Below are positions 24,534 through 33,018 of a DNA stretch of 64,000 nucleotides, piece by piece; the stretch's first letter is position 1, and each line of letters starts with the position of its first letter. The stretch is from Actinomycetota bacterium (GTDB lineage: Bacteria; Actinomycetota; Rubrobacteria; Rubrobacterales; Rubrobacteraceae): positions 37,415-101,414 of the forward strand of contig CADDYV010000006.1 in NCBI GenBank assembly GCA_902810695.1. The letters run 5' to 3'. Position numbers and translations under genes: made by a program. The notes below the pieces were generated by a model that was given only the letters and a program-made list of their open reading frames with translations, searched no databases and was not told the origin of the DNA.

Positions 24534-24658
24534 TCATATGAATATCTTATACCAAAGTGTCTCATACTCTAGTCATCTCGTGGATCCACCTATCTCACAC
24601 CTGCGTATAAAGGAGTGTTGGCCGCACCCAGCGGCCTTAGCAGAGGGAGTTTGTTGCC

Positions 24659-25198
24659 ATGAAAAAGTTCGTCGCGGTGTTAGCGCTGGGAGTGATGATC
24701 GCCCTGGTCTCCGCCTGCGCGGTTAACAGGCAGGCAAGTACGCAACACCCTGGAGTGAATAACACCGCTCAAAGCGGGGCCACGGTGTCGCTCAGATCCA
24801 TCCAGGGTGTGGGCAAAGTGCTGGTGAGCCGGACGGGCATGACGCTCTACAGCCCGAAACAGGAAGCCAATGGTCATATCTTGTGCACGGCGGCATGCGT
24901 CCATTTCTGGCAGCCGCTGTCGTTGCCTAAAGGGAGCAAGTCCCCAACAAAAGGTCCAGGAATCTCTGGCAAGCTTGCCCTTGTGGATCGTCCTGATGGC
25001 ACGAAGCAGGTTACATTCGATGGCAAGCCGCTGTACCAGTTCGCCGAAGATGCCAGTCCGGGTGACGCCAAAGGAAACGACTTTCAGGATAGTTTTGGCG
25101 GGCACCAGTTTTTCTGGCAGGCGGTGACGATCGGTAAAGCGGCATCTCCCAACGGAGGCGGATCGCAACACCATGGCGGCTACGGGGGAGGCTATTGA
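24659..25198 (+). CDS. Secreted lipoprotein, COG4315 family
   Basis: The protein has 179 residues. It has a lipoprotein signal peptide (MKKFVAVLALG then LVSAC, lipid Cys about residue 20), followed by a Ser/Thr-rich linker and two copies of the family repeat, seen in GMTLYSPKQEANG.. CTAACVHFWQPL and GKPLYQFAEDASPGDAKG. This is the 'predicted lipoprotein with Yx(FWY)xxD motif' family, found on the outside of many actinobacteria; function unknown. The C-terminus is Gly/His/Tyr-rich (GGGSQHHGGYGGGY). Start ATG after GAGGGAG. It is monocistronic. Confidence 0.87.
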   Translation: MKKFVAVLALGVMIALVSACAVNRQASTQHPGVNNTAQSGATVSLRSIQGVGKVLVSRTGMTLYSPKQEANGHILCTAACVHFWQPLSLPKGSKSPTKGPGISGKLALVDRPDGTKQVTFDGKPLYQFAEDASPGDAKGNDFQDSFGGHQFFWQAVTIGKAASPNGGGSQHHGGYGGGY

Positions 25199-25505
25199 TC
25201 CCGGAGGATTCTCTTTCCCGTCCTGATTTTTAAGCCTCACCGATCTTCGGTGCACTACCTTCTTGGCAAAGGTGAAATGCGCCCCCAGATCGTCAACGGT
25301 CTGCTCCTCGAGACATCGCGTAACTAAAAGATGAGATCAGGTGCGGAGATGACAGGGGCGCTGGGGGCTCTCTTTGTCGGAGATTGGAGCCTTCCTCTAG
25401 TGTTCACCTCCGGATGATCTCCAGGTAACGAAAAGACCGGACTCGTGAAGGTTAAGCCATGGCAAAAGCGAACTCCAACAGATCCTAAGCCAGAAAGGAA
25501 GAGTA
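25199..25505. other. Intergenic stretch
   Basis: No gene is supported in these 307 bases. The only structure I see is a small hairpin CACCGA-TCT-TCGGTG at 25238-25252, 40 bp after the lipoprotein gene and without a T-run. Confidence 0.4.
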
Positions 25506-26000
25506 ATGAAAACGCCAGCATCAGTTACTCCCAGACCGCTCGGATGGAGCCTTATAAGGCGTCTCAGTTGGGTGGGATTGCTCGCCATCGTGGCTGCGAC
25601 AGCCGTGAACCTGCTGATCGGCTATCTGGCGATTGCGTTCCTCGACATCCCCAAGATGTTCTTCGTATTGATCGGTTACCTGGCGGTTACATTCCTCGGC
25701 ATCTCCGATCTGTTCTTACCCCTGAACTGGTACGCTACCATAGTTCCCTTTACCGTGGTCGGCGTGTTCGGGGCGACTGCGGTGTATGCTCTCATCGTGC
25801 GCTACTCCCGAAGCCCGATCAGGTTCTTTCTCTGGGTTGCTGGTGCAGCCCTCGTGCTCTCCTTCGTACCGGACATCTCGCTGCTGGTGTTCTCCGTGGC
25901 GGGAGCAACCCTGATACCGGTAGTCGTGCTGATGCTTATGCATGTCGCAGCATTCCTCGTGAGCGTCGGGATGCTCACGAGGCTCGTCCCGTCGGACTAG
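25506..26000 (+). CDS. DUF6069-like small integral membrane protein
   Basis: The protein has 164 residues and four membrane segments: about 20-60, 72-95, 103-122 and 128-155. WVGLLAIVAATAVNLLIGYLA, FLWVAGAALVLSFVPDIS and LMHVAAFLVSVGMLTRLV match the DUF6069 pattern as I remember it. ATG 25506 follows AAAGGAAG. The stretch after the first segment is duplicated (see the repeat at 25614-25721), giving this copy 18 residues more than expected. It stands alone. Function unknown. Confidence 0.78.
   Translation: MKTPASVTPRPLGWSLIRRLSWVGLLAIVAATAVNLLIGYLAIAFLDIPKMFFVLIGYLAVTFLGISDLFLPLNWYATIVPFTVVGVFGATAVYALIVRYSRSPIRFFLWVAGAALVLSFVPDISLLVFSVAGATLIPVVVLMLMHVAAFLVSVGMLTRLVPSD
25614..25721 (+). repeat. 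54-bp in-frame tandem duplication
   Basis: Two adjacent 54-bp units encode LIGYLAIAFLDIPKMFFV and LIGYLAVTFLGISDLFLP. Ten of the 18 residues agree, mostly at the start. It adds one 18-residue step to the first loop/membrane hairpin of the DUF6069-like protein. Confidence 0.75.
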
Positions 26001-26173
26001 AACGGCGCCGGCCCCATCATAAGACGTAGTCTCAATGCGCTAGGTTGCCTCCGTCCGCTATTGATGGCTCTTCAACGCCGATGGCCTCGCGCTTGCTAGT
26101 CTCTTCGCCAAAGTTCCAGCCAACTCCCACGCCAGTAACGGAATAATCCCGGCGGTTTCGGACTCTTACGCTC

Positions 26174-26202
26174 TTGTATTCCTTTGTGTAATCGTTTACA
26201 GT
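26174..26202 (+). promoter_or_regulatory. Promoter and LacI-type operator of the Rbs-like operon
   Basis: TTGTAT (26174-26179) and TACAGT (26197-26202) are 17 bp apart. Within the spacer and -10 is TGTAATCGTTTACA (26187-26200), symmetric around a central CG except for one pair, which is the form of LacI-family sites. The LacI gene begins 24 bp downstream. Confidence 0.6.
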
Positions 26203-26225
26203 AGGATCAGGAGGGCACGGAGGGG

Positions 26226-27221
26226 TTGGCGAACATAAAAGACGTAGCCAGGGAAGCGGGGGTATCGGTAGCTACCGTATCGAGGACTTTCAGCGGGGCG
26301 CAGTTCGTCAGCCCGGAGGTCCGCGAGCGGGTGATAACTATTGCGGGCAGGCTAGGCTACCGGCCCAATGCGGTGGCGCGCTCTCTGAGGACCGAGAACA
26401 CCCGCACGCTCGGGCTGGTGATACCCAACGTGATGAACCCGTTTTTCACTGCGGTGGCGCGGGCGGTCGAAGACGCTGCCATGGAGCGCGGTTACAGCCT
26501 CGTGCTCGGCAACACCGACGAGGACCCGGAGAAGGAGGCGCGCTACATAGACGTTCTTCTGCAAAAGAGGGTAAACGGGCTTATCGTGAGCCCGGCGAGG
26601 GCGACTTCCTGGCATCTTTCCGAGGTGGAGCGGGCCGGGGTGCCGCTCTTGTTTCTGGACCGCTACGTGCGGGATGTGGATGCTCCGGTGGTCCGGGCCG
26701 ATGGAAGTGCGGCCGTAGATCGGCTGGTCGAGTACCTGCTGAAGCTGGGGCACGAGAGGCTAGCCGTTATCTCTGGTCCGCCAGAGACGGTTTCCGGTGG
26801 TGAGCGGCTCGGGGCTTTCATCGAGGGAGCGGCCTTGCGCGGTATTTCGGTTCCGGAGGAGCGCATCGTGATCGGGGACTTCCGCCGCCAGAGCGGCAGG
26901 AGGGCGATGCGGGAGCTTCTCGAACTGAAAGAGCCACCCACGGCTGTTTTCGTAGCCAACAACCTGATGGCTCTGGGGGCTTTGCAGGCGCTCGAAGAGA
27001 CGAAAGTGCGGATACCCGAGGACATCTCTTTCGCGAGCTTCGACGACGTGAGCTGGTTTCCGCTCGTGAACCCGCCGGTTACGGCCATCGCCCAGCCGGT
27101 GGAGGAGTTGGGAGTCGCGGTAGCCCGGATGCTGCCGGAGATGGCGGAGGGAGGAGAGAGGCAGGAGTCTGTGGTCCTCAAGGCGGAGCTGGTAATCCGC
27201 GGCTCGTGCAAGAGAGTGTAG
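26226..27221 (+). CDS. LacI family regulator
   Basis: This 331-residue protein has the LacI helix-turn-helix at the N-terminus (IKDVAREAGVSVATVSRTFSG, then hinge helix PNAVARSLRTENT) and a periplasmic-binding-protein-like ligand domain (about 60-330). The TTG start at 26226 has GGAGGG upstream. It precedes the ribose-type transporter genes by 30 bp and has a near-perfect operator in its own promoter, so it probably controls itself and the transporter. The ligand would be the transported sugar or a derivative. Confidence 0.92.
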   Translation: MANIKDVAREAGVSVATVSRTFSGAQFVSPEVRERVITIAGRLGYRPNAVARSLRTENTRTLGLVIPNVMNPFFTAVARAVEDAAMERGYSLVLGNTDEDPEKEARYIDVLLQKRVNGLIVSPARATSWHLSEVERAGVPLLFLDRYVRDVDAPVVRADGSAAVDRLVEYLLKLGHERLAVISGPPETVSGGERLGAFIEGAALRGISVPEERIVIGDFRRQSGRRAMRELLELKEPPTAVFVANNLMALGALQALEETKVRIPEDISFASFDDVSWFPLVNPPVTAIAQPVEELGVAVARMLPEMAEGGERQESVVLKAELVIRGSCKRV

Positions 27222-27250
27222 ACGGCAGGGTGAGGGAAAAGGAGGAGAGG

Positions 27251-28264
27251 ATGTTGCGCAGATCTTCGGTGTTGATGGGTTTGGTCGTCGCGGCGCTGTG
27301 TCTGGGGCTGACTGCCTGCGCCACCAGCGGTGGGTCGGGCAGTGGAAAGTCCATCACCGTAGGGTTTATCAATCCGACGCTGACCAACCCCTACTTCGTG
27401 GGCCTGCAGAAAGGTGCCGAGGAGGGTGCGAAGCAGTACGGCTTCAAGTTGATCAAGACCAACTCCAACAACGATGCCGGAACCCAGTACAACCAGGTAG
27501 TAGACATGGTAAACCGGCAGGTGGATGCGATCGTGGTCTCCCCGATAGACGCCAAGGGGATCGTGCCCGCGATCAAACGCGCCAACTCTGCGGGTATCCC
27601 GGTATTCACCCTCGACAGGGGCGCCGCTGGCGGCAAGGTCACGAGCAAGGTCATGATAAACAACGCCAAGGCCGGCGAGAAGGCGGCCAACTTCATCGTT
27701 GGCAAGCTGAAGCAGCGTTACGGCTCTCCGAAGGGGAACGTGGTGGACCTGGAGGGTCTGAGCGGCACCGACGTGGCCAACGAGCGGGAGGCTGGTTTCC
27801 AGAAGGTCATCAAGAAGTATCCAAACATCAAAGTGGTCGCCAACCAGGCCGCGGACTTCGACCAGGAGAAGGCTTTCAATACCACGAAGAACATTTTGCA
27901 GGCCAACCCCAAGGTAGACGCCATCTTCGCCGCCAACGATGATATGGCCGTGGGAGCCGAGCGCGCCATCGGCTCGACGGGCCGTTTCGCCCCGATAGGA
28001 AGCAAGAAGCACATAGTGATCGTCGGTATTGACGGCTCCCCGCAGGCGCTCGCGGCGATCCGGTCCGGCAAGCAGGACGCCACCGTCAGCCAGAACCCGA
28101 TCCGGGAGGCGAAAACATGCTTCGCCCTGGTCAACGAGAAGCTGGCCAAGAAGAAGTCAATTCCGGGCACCTCGGTTCTGCCCACGATGGTTATTACCAA
28201 GCAAAACATCAACAGCCAGAAGGTCAAAAACTACGGTCTCTGGGGCGAGCAGGTCAAGCCGTGA
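27251..28264 (+). CDS. Sugar ABC transporter substrate-binding lipoprotein (RbsB type)
   Basis: The protein has 337 residues with a lipoprotein signal peptide ending LGLTAC (Cys about residue 22). The two-lobed type I binding fold shows ITVGFINPTLTNPYFVGL, NRQVDAIVVSP, IPVFTLDRG and IFAANDDMAVGA, the typical ribose/inositol-binding pattern. It would sit on the cell surface and hand substrate to the RbsC-type permease. The ATG at 27251 directly follows GGAGGAGAGG. Ribose, xylose and inositol binders look alike at this level, so the substrate is open. Confidence 0.9.
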   Translation: MLRRSSVLMGLVVAALCLGLTACATSGGSGSGKSITVGFINPTLTNPYFVGLQKGAEEGAKQYGFKLIKTNSNNDAGTQYNQVVDMVNRQVDAIVVSPIDAKGIVPAIKRANSAGIPVFTLDRGAAGGKVTSKVMINNAKAGEKAANFIVGKLKQRYGSPKGNVVDLEGLSGTDVANEREAGFQKVIKKYPNIKVVANQAADFDQEKAFNTTKNILQANPKVDAIFAANDDMAVGAERAIGSTGRFAPIGSKKHIVIVGIDGSPQALAAIRSGKQDATVSQNPIREAKTCFALVNEKLAKKKSIPGTSVLPTMVITKQNINSQKVKNYGLWGEQVKP

Positions 28265-29802
28265 GCGTTCCTGAAGCAAGGCGGGAGGAAACTCCGGCCC
28301 TGAGAATGGAGGGCATAGACAAGCGTTTTCCGGGAGTGCACGCCCTCAAAAGCGTGGACCTGAGCCTTGAGGCCGGGCAGGTAATGGGCCTTGTGGGAGA
28401 GAACGGCGCTGGAAAGTCCACGCTCATAAAGGTTCTCTCCGGGGCCTACACGCCGGATGCGGGCAAGATCTTCGTCGGTGGAGATCTCCTGCAGGCGCGC
28501 GGGCCGGCGGACGTTCTGGGAGCGGGGGTCGCCGTAATCTACCAGGAGTTGAGCCTCGTCCCCGAGATGACGGTGGCGGAGAACCTGTTCCTGGGCCGGG
28601 TGCCCGCGCGCGGGTTCCTGCTCGACCGGCGCCGGATGCGGGAGGAGGCGCGCCAGTTGCTCTCGCGGGTAGGTCTCTCCGAAGTGAACCCCGGCGCGAG
28701 GGCGGGGTCTCTCAGGTTGGGGACCAGGCAACTGGTCGAGGTAGCCAAGGCTCTGGGACGCGACGCCCGCATACTGGTCATGGACGAACCGACTTCCGCT
28801 TTGCAAAGCTCGGAGATAGAAATGCTCTTCGGCGTGGTGCGCTCGCTCAAGGAGGAGGGGATCTCGATCCTCTACGTCTCCCACCACCTCGAAGAGGTAT
28901 TCGAGATCTGCGACGCGGTTACGGTGATGCGCGATGGGGCGGTGGTGGGCTCGCGGCCGGTCGGCGAGTGGACGACCGAATCCCTGGTCGAAGCGATGGT
29001 CAACAAGAAGATCGAATCCTTCTTCCCGAGCCGCGAGCGGACTTTTGGCGACATTGTACTGGAGGTCAGAGACCTTACCCTGGAGCCGCAGGTACGCGGG
29101 GTCTCCTTCCACGTGCGAGCAGGCGAGGTCCTGGGCATAGCCGGCGTTGTGGGCGCCGGACGGACGGAGACTCTCAAGGCGATCTCCGGCGTAACACCCG
29201 CTTCCGGCGGCAGGGTTCTTGTTCAAGGCGAAGAACGGAAGGTGCACTCGGTCAAAGACGGCCTCAAAGCCGGAATAGTCTACGTACCGGAGGACCGGCG
29301 CACGGAGGGGATCATTCCCTCGGCCACGGTGGGCGAGAACCTGGTGCTGAGCGTTCTGGGGAGGGTGAGCCATCTGGGGTTCGTAAACGGCGGCAGGCAT
29401 CGTTCGCTCGCGCAGCGGTTCCGCGAGCGTTTCGGCGTCAGGTCTTCCTCGCTCAGGCAGGAGGCGGGGTGGCTCTCCGGCGGGAACCAGCAGAAAGTGA
29501 TCCTGGCGCGGGCGATGGCTACCGAGCCCGCCGTGGTCCTCCTGGACGAACCCACCCGCGGGATAGACGTGGGGGCCAAAGCGGAGATCTACGAGTACAT
29601 GCTCGACATAGCCGCCTCGGGCGGGGCGGTGGTGATGGTAAGCTCCGAGTTCCCCGAACTCCTCGGCGTGGCGGACCGGATCGTGATCATGCGCGCCGGG
29701 CGGGTGGTGGGCGAGATACCATCCGGGCGGGCAACCGAAGAGAAGATCCTCCAGTACGCGACCACCGCGGGTGAATCCGAAGACGGGGAGGAGGGGACAT
29801 GA
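28261..29802 (+). CDS. Sugar ABC transporter ATP-binding protein (RbsA type)
   Basis: The protein has 513 residues and two nucleotide-binding halves. The first has Walker A GENGAGKST, LRLGTRQLVEVAKAL and Walker B VMDEPTSAL; the second has the degenerate Walker A GVVGAGRTET, LSGGNQQKV and LLDEPTRGID. This asymmetry is typical of RbsA/XylG/MglA. GTG 28261 overlaps the previous TGA, and the 3' end overlaps the next gene by ATGA, so the three are translationally coupled. Confidence 0.93.
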   Translation: MSVPEARREETPALRMEGIDKRFPGVHALKSVDLSLEAGQVMGLVGENGAGKSTLIKVLSGAYTPDAGKIFVGGDLLQARGPADVLGAGVAVIYQELSLVPEMTVAENLFLGRVPARGFLLDRRRMREEARQLLSRVGLSEVNPGARAGSLRLGTRQLVEVAKALGRDARILVMDEPTSALQSSEIEMLFGVVRSLKEEGISILYVSHHLEEVFEICDAVTVMRDGAVVGSRPVGEWTTESLVEAMVNKKIESFFPSRERTFGDIVLEVRDLTLEPQVRGVSFHVRAGEVLGIAGVVGAGRTETLKAISGVTPASGGRVLVQGEERKVHSVKDGLKAGIVYVPEDRRTEGIIPSATVGENLVLSVLGRVSHLGFVNGGRHRSLAQRFRERFGVRSSSLRQEAGWLSGGNQQKVILARAMATEPAVVLLDEPTRGIDVGAKAEIYEYMLDIAASGGAVVMVSSEFPELLGVADRIVIMRAGRVVGEIPSGRATEEKILQYATTAGESEDGEEGT

Positions 29803-30812
29803 GCGAGGTAAGCTCCGAGACCACAAACCGCGAGCAGGAAGCCAAGCCGGAGCGGGGAGGCGGCCCTAAGGAGTTTTTCTCCCGCTTTCTCACGGGTGCC
29901 GGACCCATAGTGGTGGCCTGGCTGATCCTGTGTGCGATCCTGGCCGCCACAGCGCCCAACTTCCTCACGTTCAACAACCTCACGCAGATCGTGGTCCAAT
30001 CCGCGGTCATCGGCATCGCCGCGGTGGGGGAGACCTTCGTCATAATCACGGCGGGCATAGATCTCTCGGTGGGCTCTGCGGTAGCCCTCGCCGGCATGCT
30101 CGCCGGTATCGTGATGCAAGGTGGCGGGGGAACCGTGGTCGGCATACTGGTCGCCCTGGGGATAGGGACGCTTATAGGGATATTCAACGGGTTCTCTACG
30201 ACGATTCTCAGGATAACACCCTTCATCGTGACCCTGGCGGTGCTTTCGATGGGCCGGGGCCTCACGCTCGCCGTCAGCAACGGGAAGACGGTGTACGGCT
30301 TCCCCGCGAGCTACAACGCCATAGGCCAGGGCAGCGTCCTCGGAGTGCCTTATCTGGCCTGGATCACGCTGGGCGTTTTTCTGGTCGGGTACGTCGTGCT
30401 GAGCCGCACGGTCTTCGGGCACCAGGTGTACGCCATCGGCGGCAACCGGGAGGCGGCCCGCTTGGCGGGTATCCCGACGCGGTGGGTCTCCTTTCTGGTG
30501 TACGCGATCGCCGGGCTGTGCTCCGGGCTATCGGCGGTGGTTCTGACTTCCCAGTTGGGCTCCGCCCTGCCCTCCAACGCCACGGGACTGGAGTTAGAGG
30601 TGATCGCAGCCGTCGTCATCGGGGGAACCTCGCTGTTCGGGGGCCGGGGCGGAATGGGGGGCACACTGGTCGGAGTGCTCCTGATAGGAACGTTGAGCAA
30701 CGGGCTCACCCTCCTGAACGTCTCGCCCTTCTGGGTGCAGTTCGTCCAGGGCGGGGTTATCTTCCTCGCCGTCCTCATTGATGCGCTCAACCGCCGCAGG
30801 GAGGGTGGATAA
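29799..30812 (+). CDS. Sugar ABC transporter permease (RbsC type)
   Basis: This 337-residue integral membrane protein shows the family blocks VGETFVIITAGIDLSVGS, ALGIGTLIGIFNGF and GREAARLAGIPT-like GGNREAARLAGIPTRWV, with 8-10 membrane segments. It forms the channel for the RbsA/RbsB pair. ATGA overlap with the ATPase gene marks the end of the operon. No sugar kinase or isomerase follows, so the sugar must be metabolised by genes elsewhere, possibly by the inositol operon 11 kb upstream. Confidence 0.92.
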   Translation: MSEVSSETTNREQEAKPERGGGPKEFFSRFLTGAGPIVVAWLILCAILAATAPNFLTFNNLTQIVVQSAVIGIAAVGETFVIITAGIDLSVGSAVALAGMLAGIVMQGGGGTVVGILVALGIGTLIGIFNGFSTTILRITPFIVTLAVLSMGRGLTLAVSNGKTVYGFPASYNAIGQGSVLGVPYLAWITLGVFLVGYVVLSRTVFGHQVYAIGGNREAARLAGIPTRWVSFLVYAIAGLCSGLSAVVLTSQLGSALPSNATGLELEVIAAVVIGGTSLFGGRGGMGGTLVGVLLIGTLSNGLTLLNVSPFWVQFVQGGVIFLAVLIDALNRRREGG

Positions 30813-30976
30813 AGGAGTAGAGCAAGCCTGGTGAAATTGCCTCCAGGTTCCCAGACCGGGATGGCCTATGCGGTCTCCAGCGCATCTTCAAATGAAGTAT
30901 TGAGGGCCATTTCCGGCAGGCTGCTGTAACGGCAGGCTGCCAGAGATGGTAGCTCATTCCGGCCTCTGAGTTCTGG

Positions 30977-31480
30977 TTACTCGGGCGAAGGGACAGCAGG
31001 CTCATTGTGTCCTCCCAGCCGCCTTCTCGCCGTCTCTCGACCTCCTATGGCACGAACGTGCTCGGTTGCCTTTGCCAGACCGAATACAGGCATATTGTTG
31101 TAGATGGTCTCGTGGCGGCCTGGCTCGATCAGGTAAGACTCGTGCCATATACCTACCGATCCATCAGATTTCACCACGCGGTTGAAGCGTTGCCAGGCCG
31201 GGAGATGAGGGTCGTCGGGATTTCGGGCGAACCTTTCCAGGTCCTCGAACGAGCGCCAGTACTGGAGCACCGCTGCTCCCGGCCAGTAGAAGAAGAACTC
31301 TGCCCCGAGAAAGCCTTTCTGCGGATTCCTGTAGAGCTCCCGGAGCATCGGACCCATTGCCCGGAAGGTTGGTATCCACTGGCGAAAAGCCAGAGGACGG
31401 TTCACACGCATTCCTATCATGAAGACCACGAAAGCGTCTTCCATCCGAGCGGTGAATCTCCCCGGTATTACACTAGACAC
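30977..31480 (-). CDS. DUF4188 family protein
   Basis: The protein has 167 residues. GRFTARMEDAFVVFMIGMRVN, MLRELYRNPQKGFLG, LQYWRSFEDLERFARNP and VGIWHESYLI match the DUF4188 family, distant from antibiotic-biosynthesis-monooxygenase (dimeric ferredoxin-like) proteins. Start GTG 31480 with AAGGAGG 9 nt away. It lies 77 bp downstream of the two-helix membrane protein, and the PadR regulator is divergent, so it is probably a member of the PadR-controlled unit. Function unknown; phenylacetaldoxime dehydratase-like names used for relatives are not supported here. Confidence 0.85.
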   Translation of the reverse strand: MSSVIPGRFTARMEDAFVVFMIGMRVNRPLAFRQWIPTFRAMGPMLRELYRNPQKGFLGAEFFFYWPGAAVLQYWRSFEDLERFARNPDDPHLPAWQRFNRVVKSDGSVGIWHESYLIEPGRHETIYNNMPVFGLAKATEHVRAIGGRETARRRLGGHNEPAVPSPE

Positions 31481-31557
31481 GTACGAGCCTCCTTACTCTG
31501 TTCTGGCTTGCCGACACCAGGGGTGACAAACGCCCGCTACCAGACGCGACCAAGGAC

Positions 31558-31995
31558 TCACGCCTCTCCTTTATTCACGCCACTCACCTCAAAGGGCTTC
31601 GGCTCGGCGCTCTCCCAAAGAGCGTAGAAGATCCCTCCACCGCGCGCTCTCACCTCCAGATACCCATCTTCGGCCAGTTTCCCCAGCATTCCATCCGCTT
31701 CCGCCACCGAGAGCGAGGTCTCCATCGCCACCTGAACAGAGGTCAGCTCCCCGTGCTCCCGGAGCGCGTCGAGCAGTTCCCGCTCTTTCGCTTCCGCTAT
31801 GGCGCTCTTTGGCTCGGCCTCGAATGCTCCCGCAAGGCCTTTCGTCAGAAGCCCGAGAGCCGGGAATGCGACCCAGAAGTACGTCGTGAAGACCCACCAG
31901 ATCGGAGTCATCGCCAGCATCACCCCGGAGAGTGCCACGGGGATGAGCACCGAGACCGCCACCACAACCTGCGCCTTCGGGCTCACCTTCGCCAC
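31558..31995 (-). CDS. Two-helix membrane protein with C-terminal winged-helix-like domain
   Basis: This 145-residue protein begins with two hydrophobic segments (about 8-28 and 33-52) and then has a soluble part: KERELLDALREHGELTSVQVAMETSLSVAEADGMLGKLAEDGYL, which looks like a winged helix (DeoR/MarR-like). I do not recognise a named family. The start is GTG 31995. It is first in the minus-strand unit with the DUF4188 gene, 124 bp from the nearer PadR box. A membrane-tethered transcription factor or signal receiver is possible. Confidence 0.7.
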   Translation of the reverse strand: MAKVSPKAQVVVAVSVLIPVALSGVMLAMTPIWWVFTTYFWVAFPALGLLTKGLAGAFEAEPKSAIAEAKERELLDALREHGELTSVQVAMETSLSVAEADGMLGKLAEDGYLEVRARGGGIFYALWESAEPKPFEVSGVNKGEA

Positions 31996-32118
31996 ATCAG
32001 GGCCAAAGAAATGGACAGACTCATCATGGCTTCTTCATGTTCCGTCACGCCCAGACCTCATGCCGTACCCAGCAAACAACCCACCGCACATGCCCATTCC
32101 TTCTTTCAACTCAATTCG

Positions 32119-32179
32119 ATATGTCTGTATTGACATATACATCGTAGAGGTCTTGGAGTAATATGTCAAGGGTGACATA
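32119..32179. promoter_or_regulatory. Two PadR boxes
   Basis: ATGT-N8-ACAT occurs at 32121-32136 (within ATATGTC-N6-GACATAT, 32119-32138) and at 32163-32178 (within TATGTCA-N4-TGACATA, 32162-32179). Their starts are 42 bp apart, four helical turns. ATGT-N8-ACAT is the known PadR-family consensus. The sites lie between the divergent genes, 17 bp before the padR start. Confidence 0.75.
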
Positions 32180-32195
32180 GAATGAATTTTGGAGG

Positions 32196-32753
32196 ATGAT
32201 GAGGACCTTAGGGTATGCGATCCTGAGTTTGCTCTCTCGGGAGGAGTTATCTGGCTACGATCTCATGGGTCGGATGAGGGAGAGGGTAGGATTTTTCTGG
32301 AGTGCGAGGCACAGCCAGATCTACCCGGAACTGGCACAACTTGAGGAAGAAGGGTTCGTAACCCATCGCCTCGTCGAGCAGCGGGAGAGACCAGACAAGA
32401 AGGTGTATGAGATTACGGAGTACGGCCTTGCGGCACTGAAAGAATGGGTAATCGAACCGCCATCCGTGCGGGCAACCCGCGACGAGATGACCTTGAAAGC
32501 GTACTCGATCTGGCTCGCGGACCCGGAAGAGGCGATCACGCTCTTCAGAGAGCAGGAGCAGAAGCATCAGGAGCAGCTACAACGATACAGAGAGATAGAA
32601 GCGTGGATGAAAGAAGAGTGGGGCGCGGACCTGGAGCGGATAGACTCTCACCATTTCGCCAGCTACGCCGCGCTCCGGCGGGGCATCGGCTACGAGAGCG
32701 AGTACGCCGAGTGGTGCCGCTGGGTCTCCGACTCGCTGGAAAGGGGCGTCTAA
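32196..32753 (+). CDS. PadR family regulator
   Basis: This 185-residue protein has an N-terminal PadR winged helix (TLGYAILSLLSREELSGYDLM, then FVTHRLVEQ..RPDKKVYEITEYG) and the PadR C-terminal dimerisation helix (about 95-180; Vir_act_alpha_C-like). ATG 32196 (also ATG 32199) follows GGAGG. It would bind the two ATGT-N8-ACAT sites just upstream, repressing itself and the divergent membrane-protein/DUF4188 pair. PadR proteins often sense small aromatic or drug-like molecules; the ligand is unknown. Confidence 0.92.
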   Translation: MMRTLGYAILSLLSREELSGYDLMGRMRERVGFFWSARHSQIYPELAQLEEEGFVTHRLVEQRERPDKKVYEITEYGLAALKEWVIEPPSVRATRDEMTLKAYSIWLADPEEAITLFREQEQKHQEQLQRYREIEAWMKEEWGADLERIDSHHFASYAALRRGIGYESEYAEWCRWVSDSLERGV

Positions 32754-33018
32754 GCGTCAGACTGTAAGCAGGAATCCTGCGAGACGAGACGCTCATGTAG
32801 AGGGGGATGTTCGCGCTTTCGGGGCAACGTTGCCGACTCGAAGAGGCACTACAAACTGGAGAAAACCGGCTCATGCGGACGTTCCTGAGCAGCAGGAGGG
32901 AACAGGGGATGCATCTCTTGATGTTCTGACCATTCGCCCACACCTCTTCTACCTGGTCTACGGTCGGGAGCTGTCTGGGGAGTCCATCCGTTAGAGCAGG
33001 AGGCGGAACGTCTTCTCC

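Noticed and set aside
26663..28012. Open frame of 449 codons on the minus strand
   Set aside because: It runs antisense across both the LacI and RbsB genes, which cannot both be false; no motif is present.
28231..29826. Open frame of 531 codons on the minus strand
   Set aside because: It mirrors the RbsA ATPase gene, which has full Walker motifs on the plus strand.
30813..30976. Direct repeat GGCAGGCTGC and small hairpin after rbsC
   Set aside because: The repeats are short and the hairpin CCTGG/CCAGG has no T-run; nothing distinguishes it from chance.
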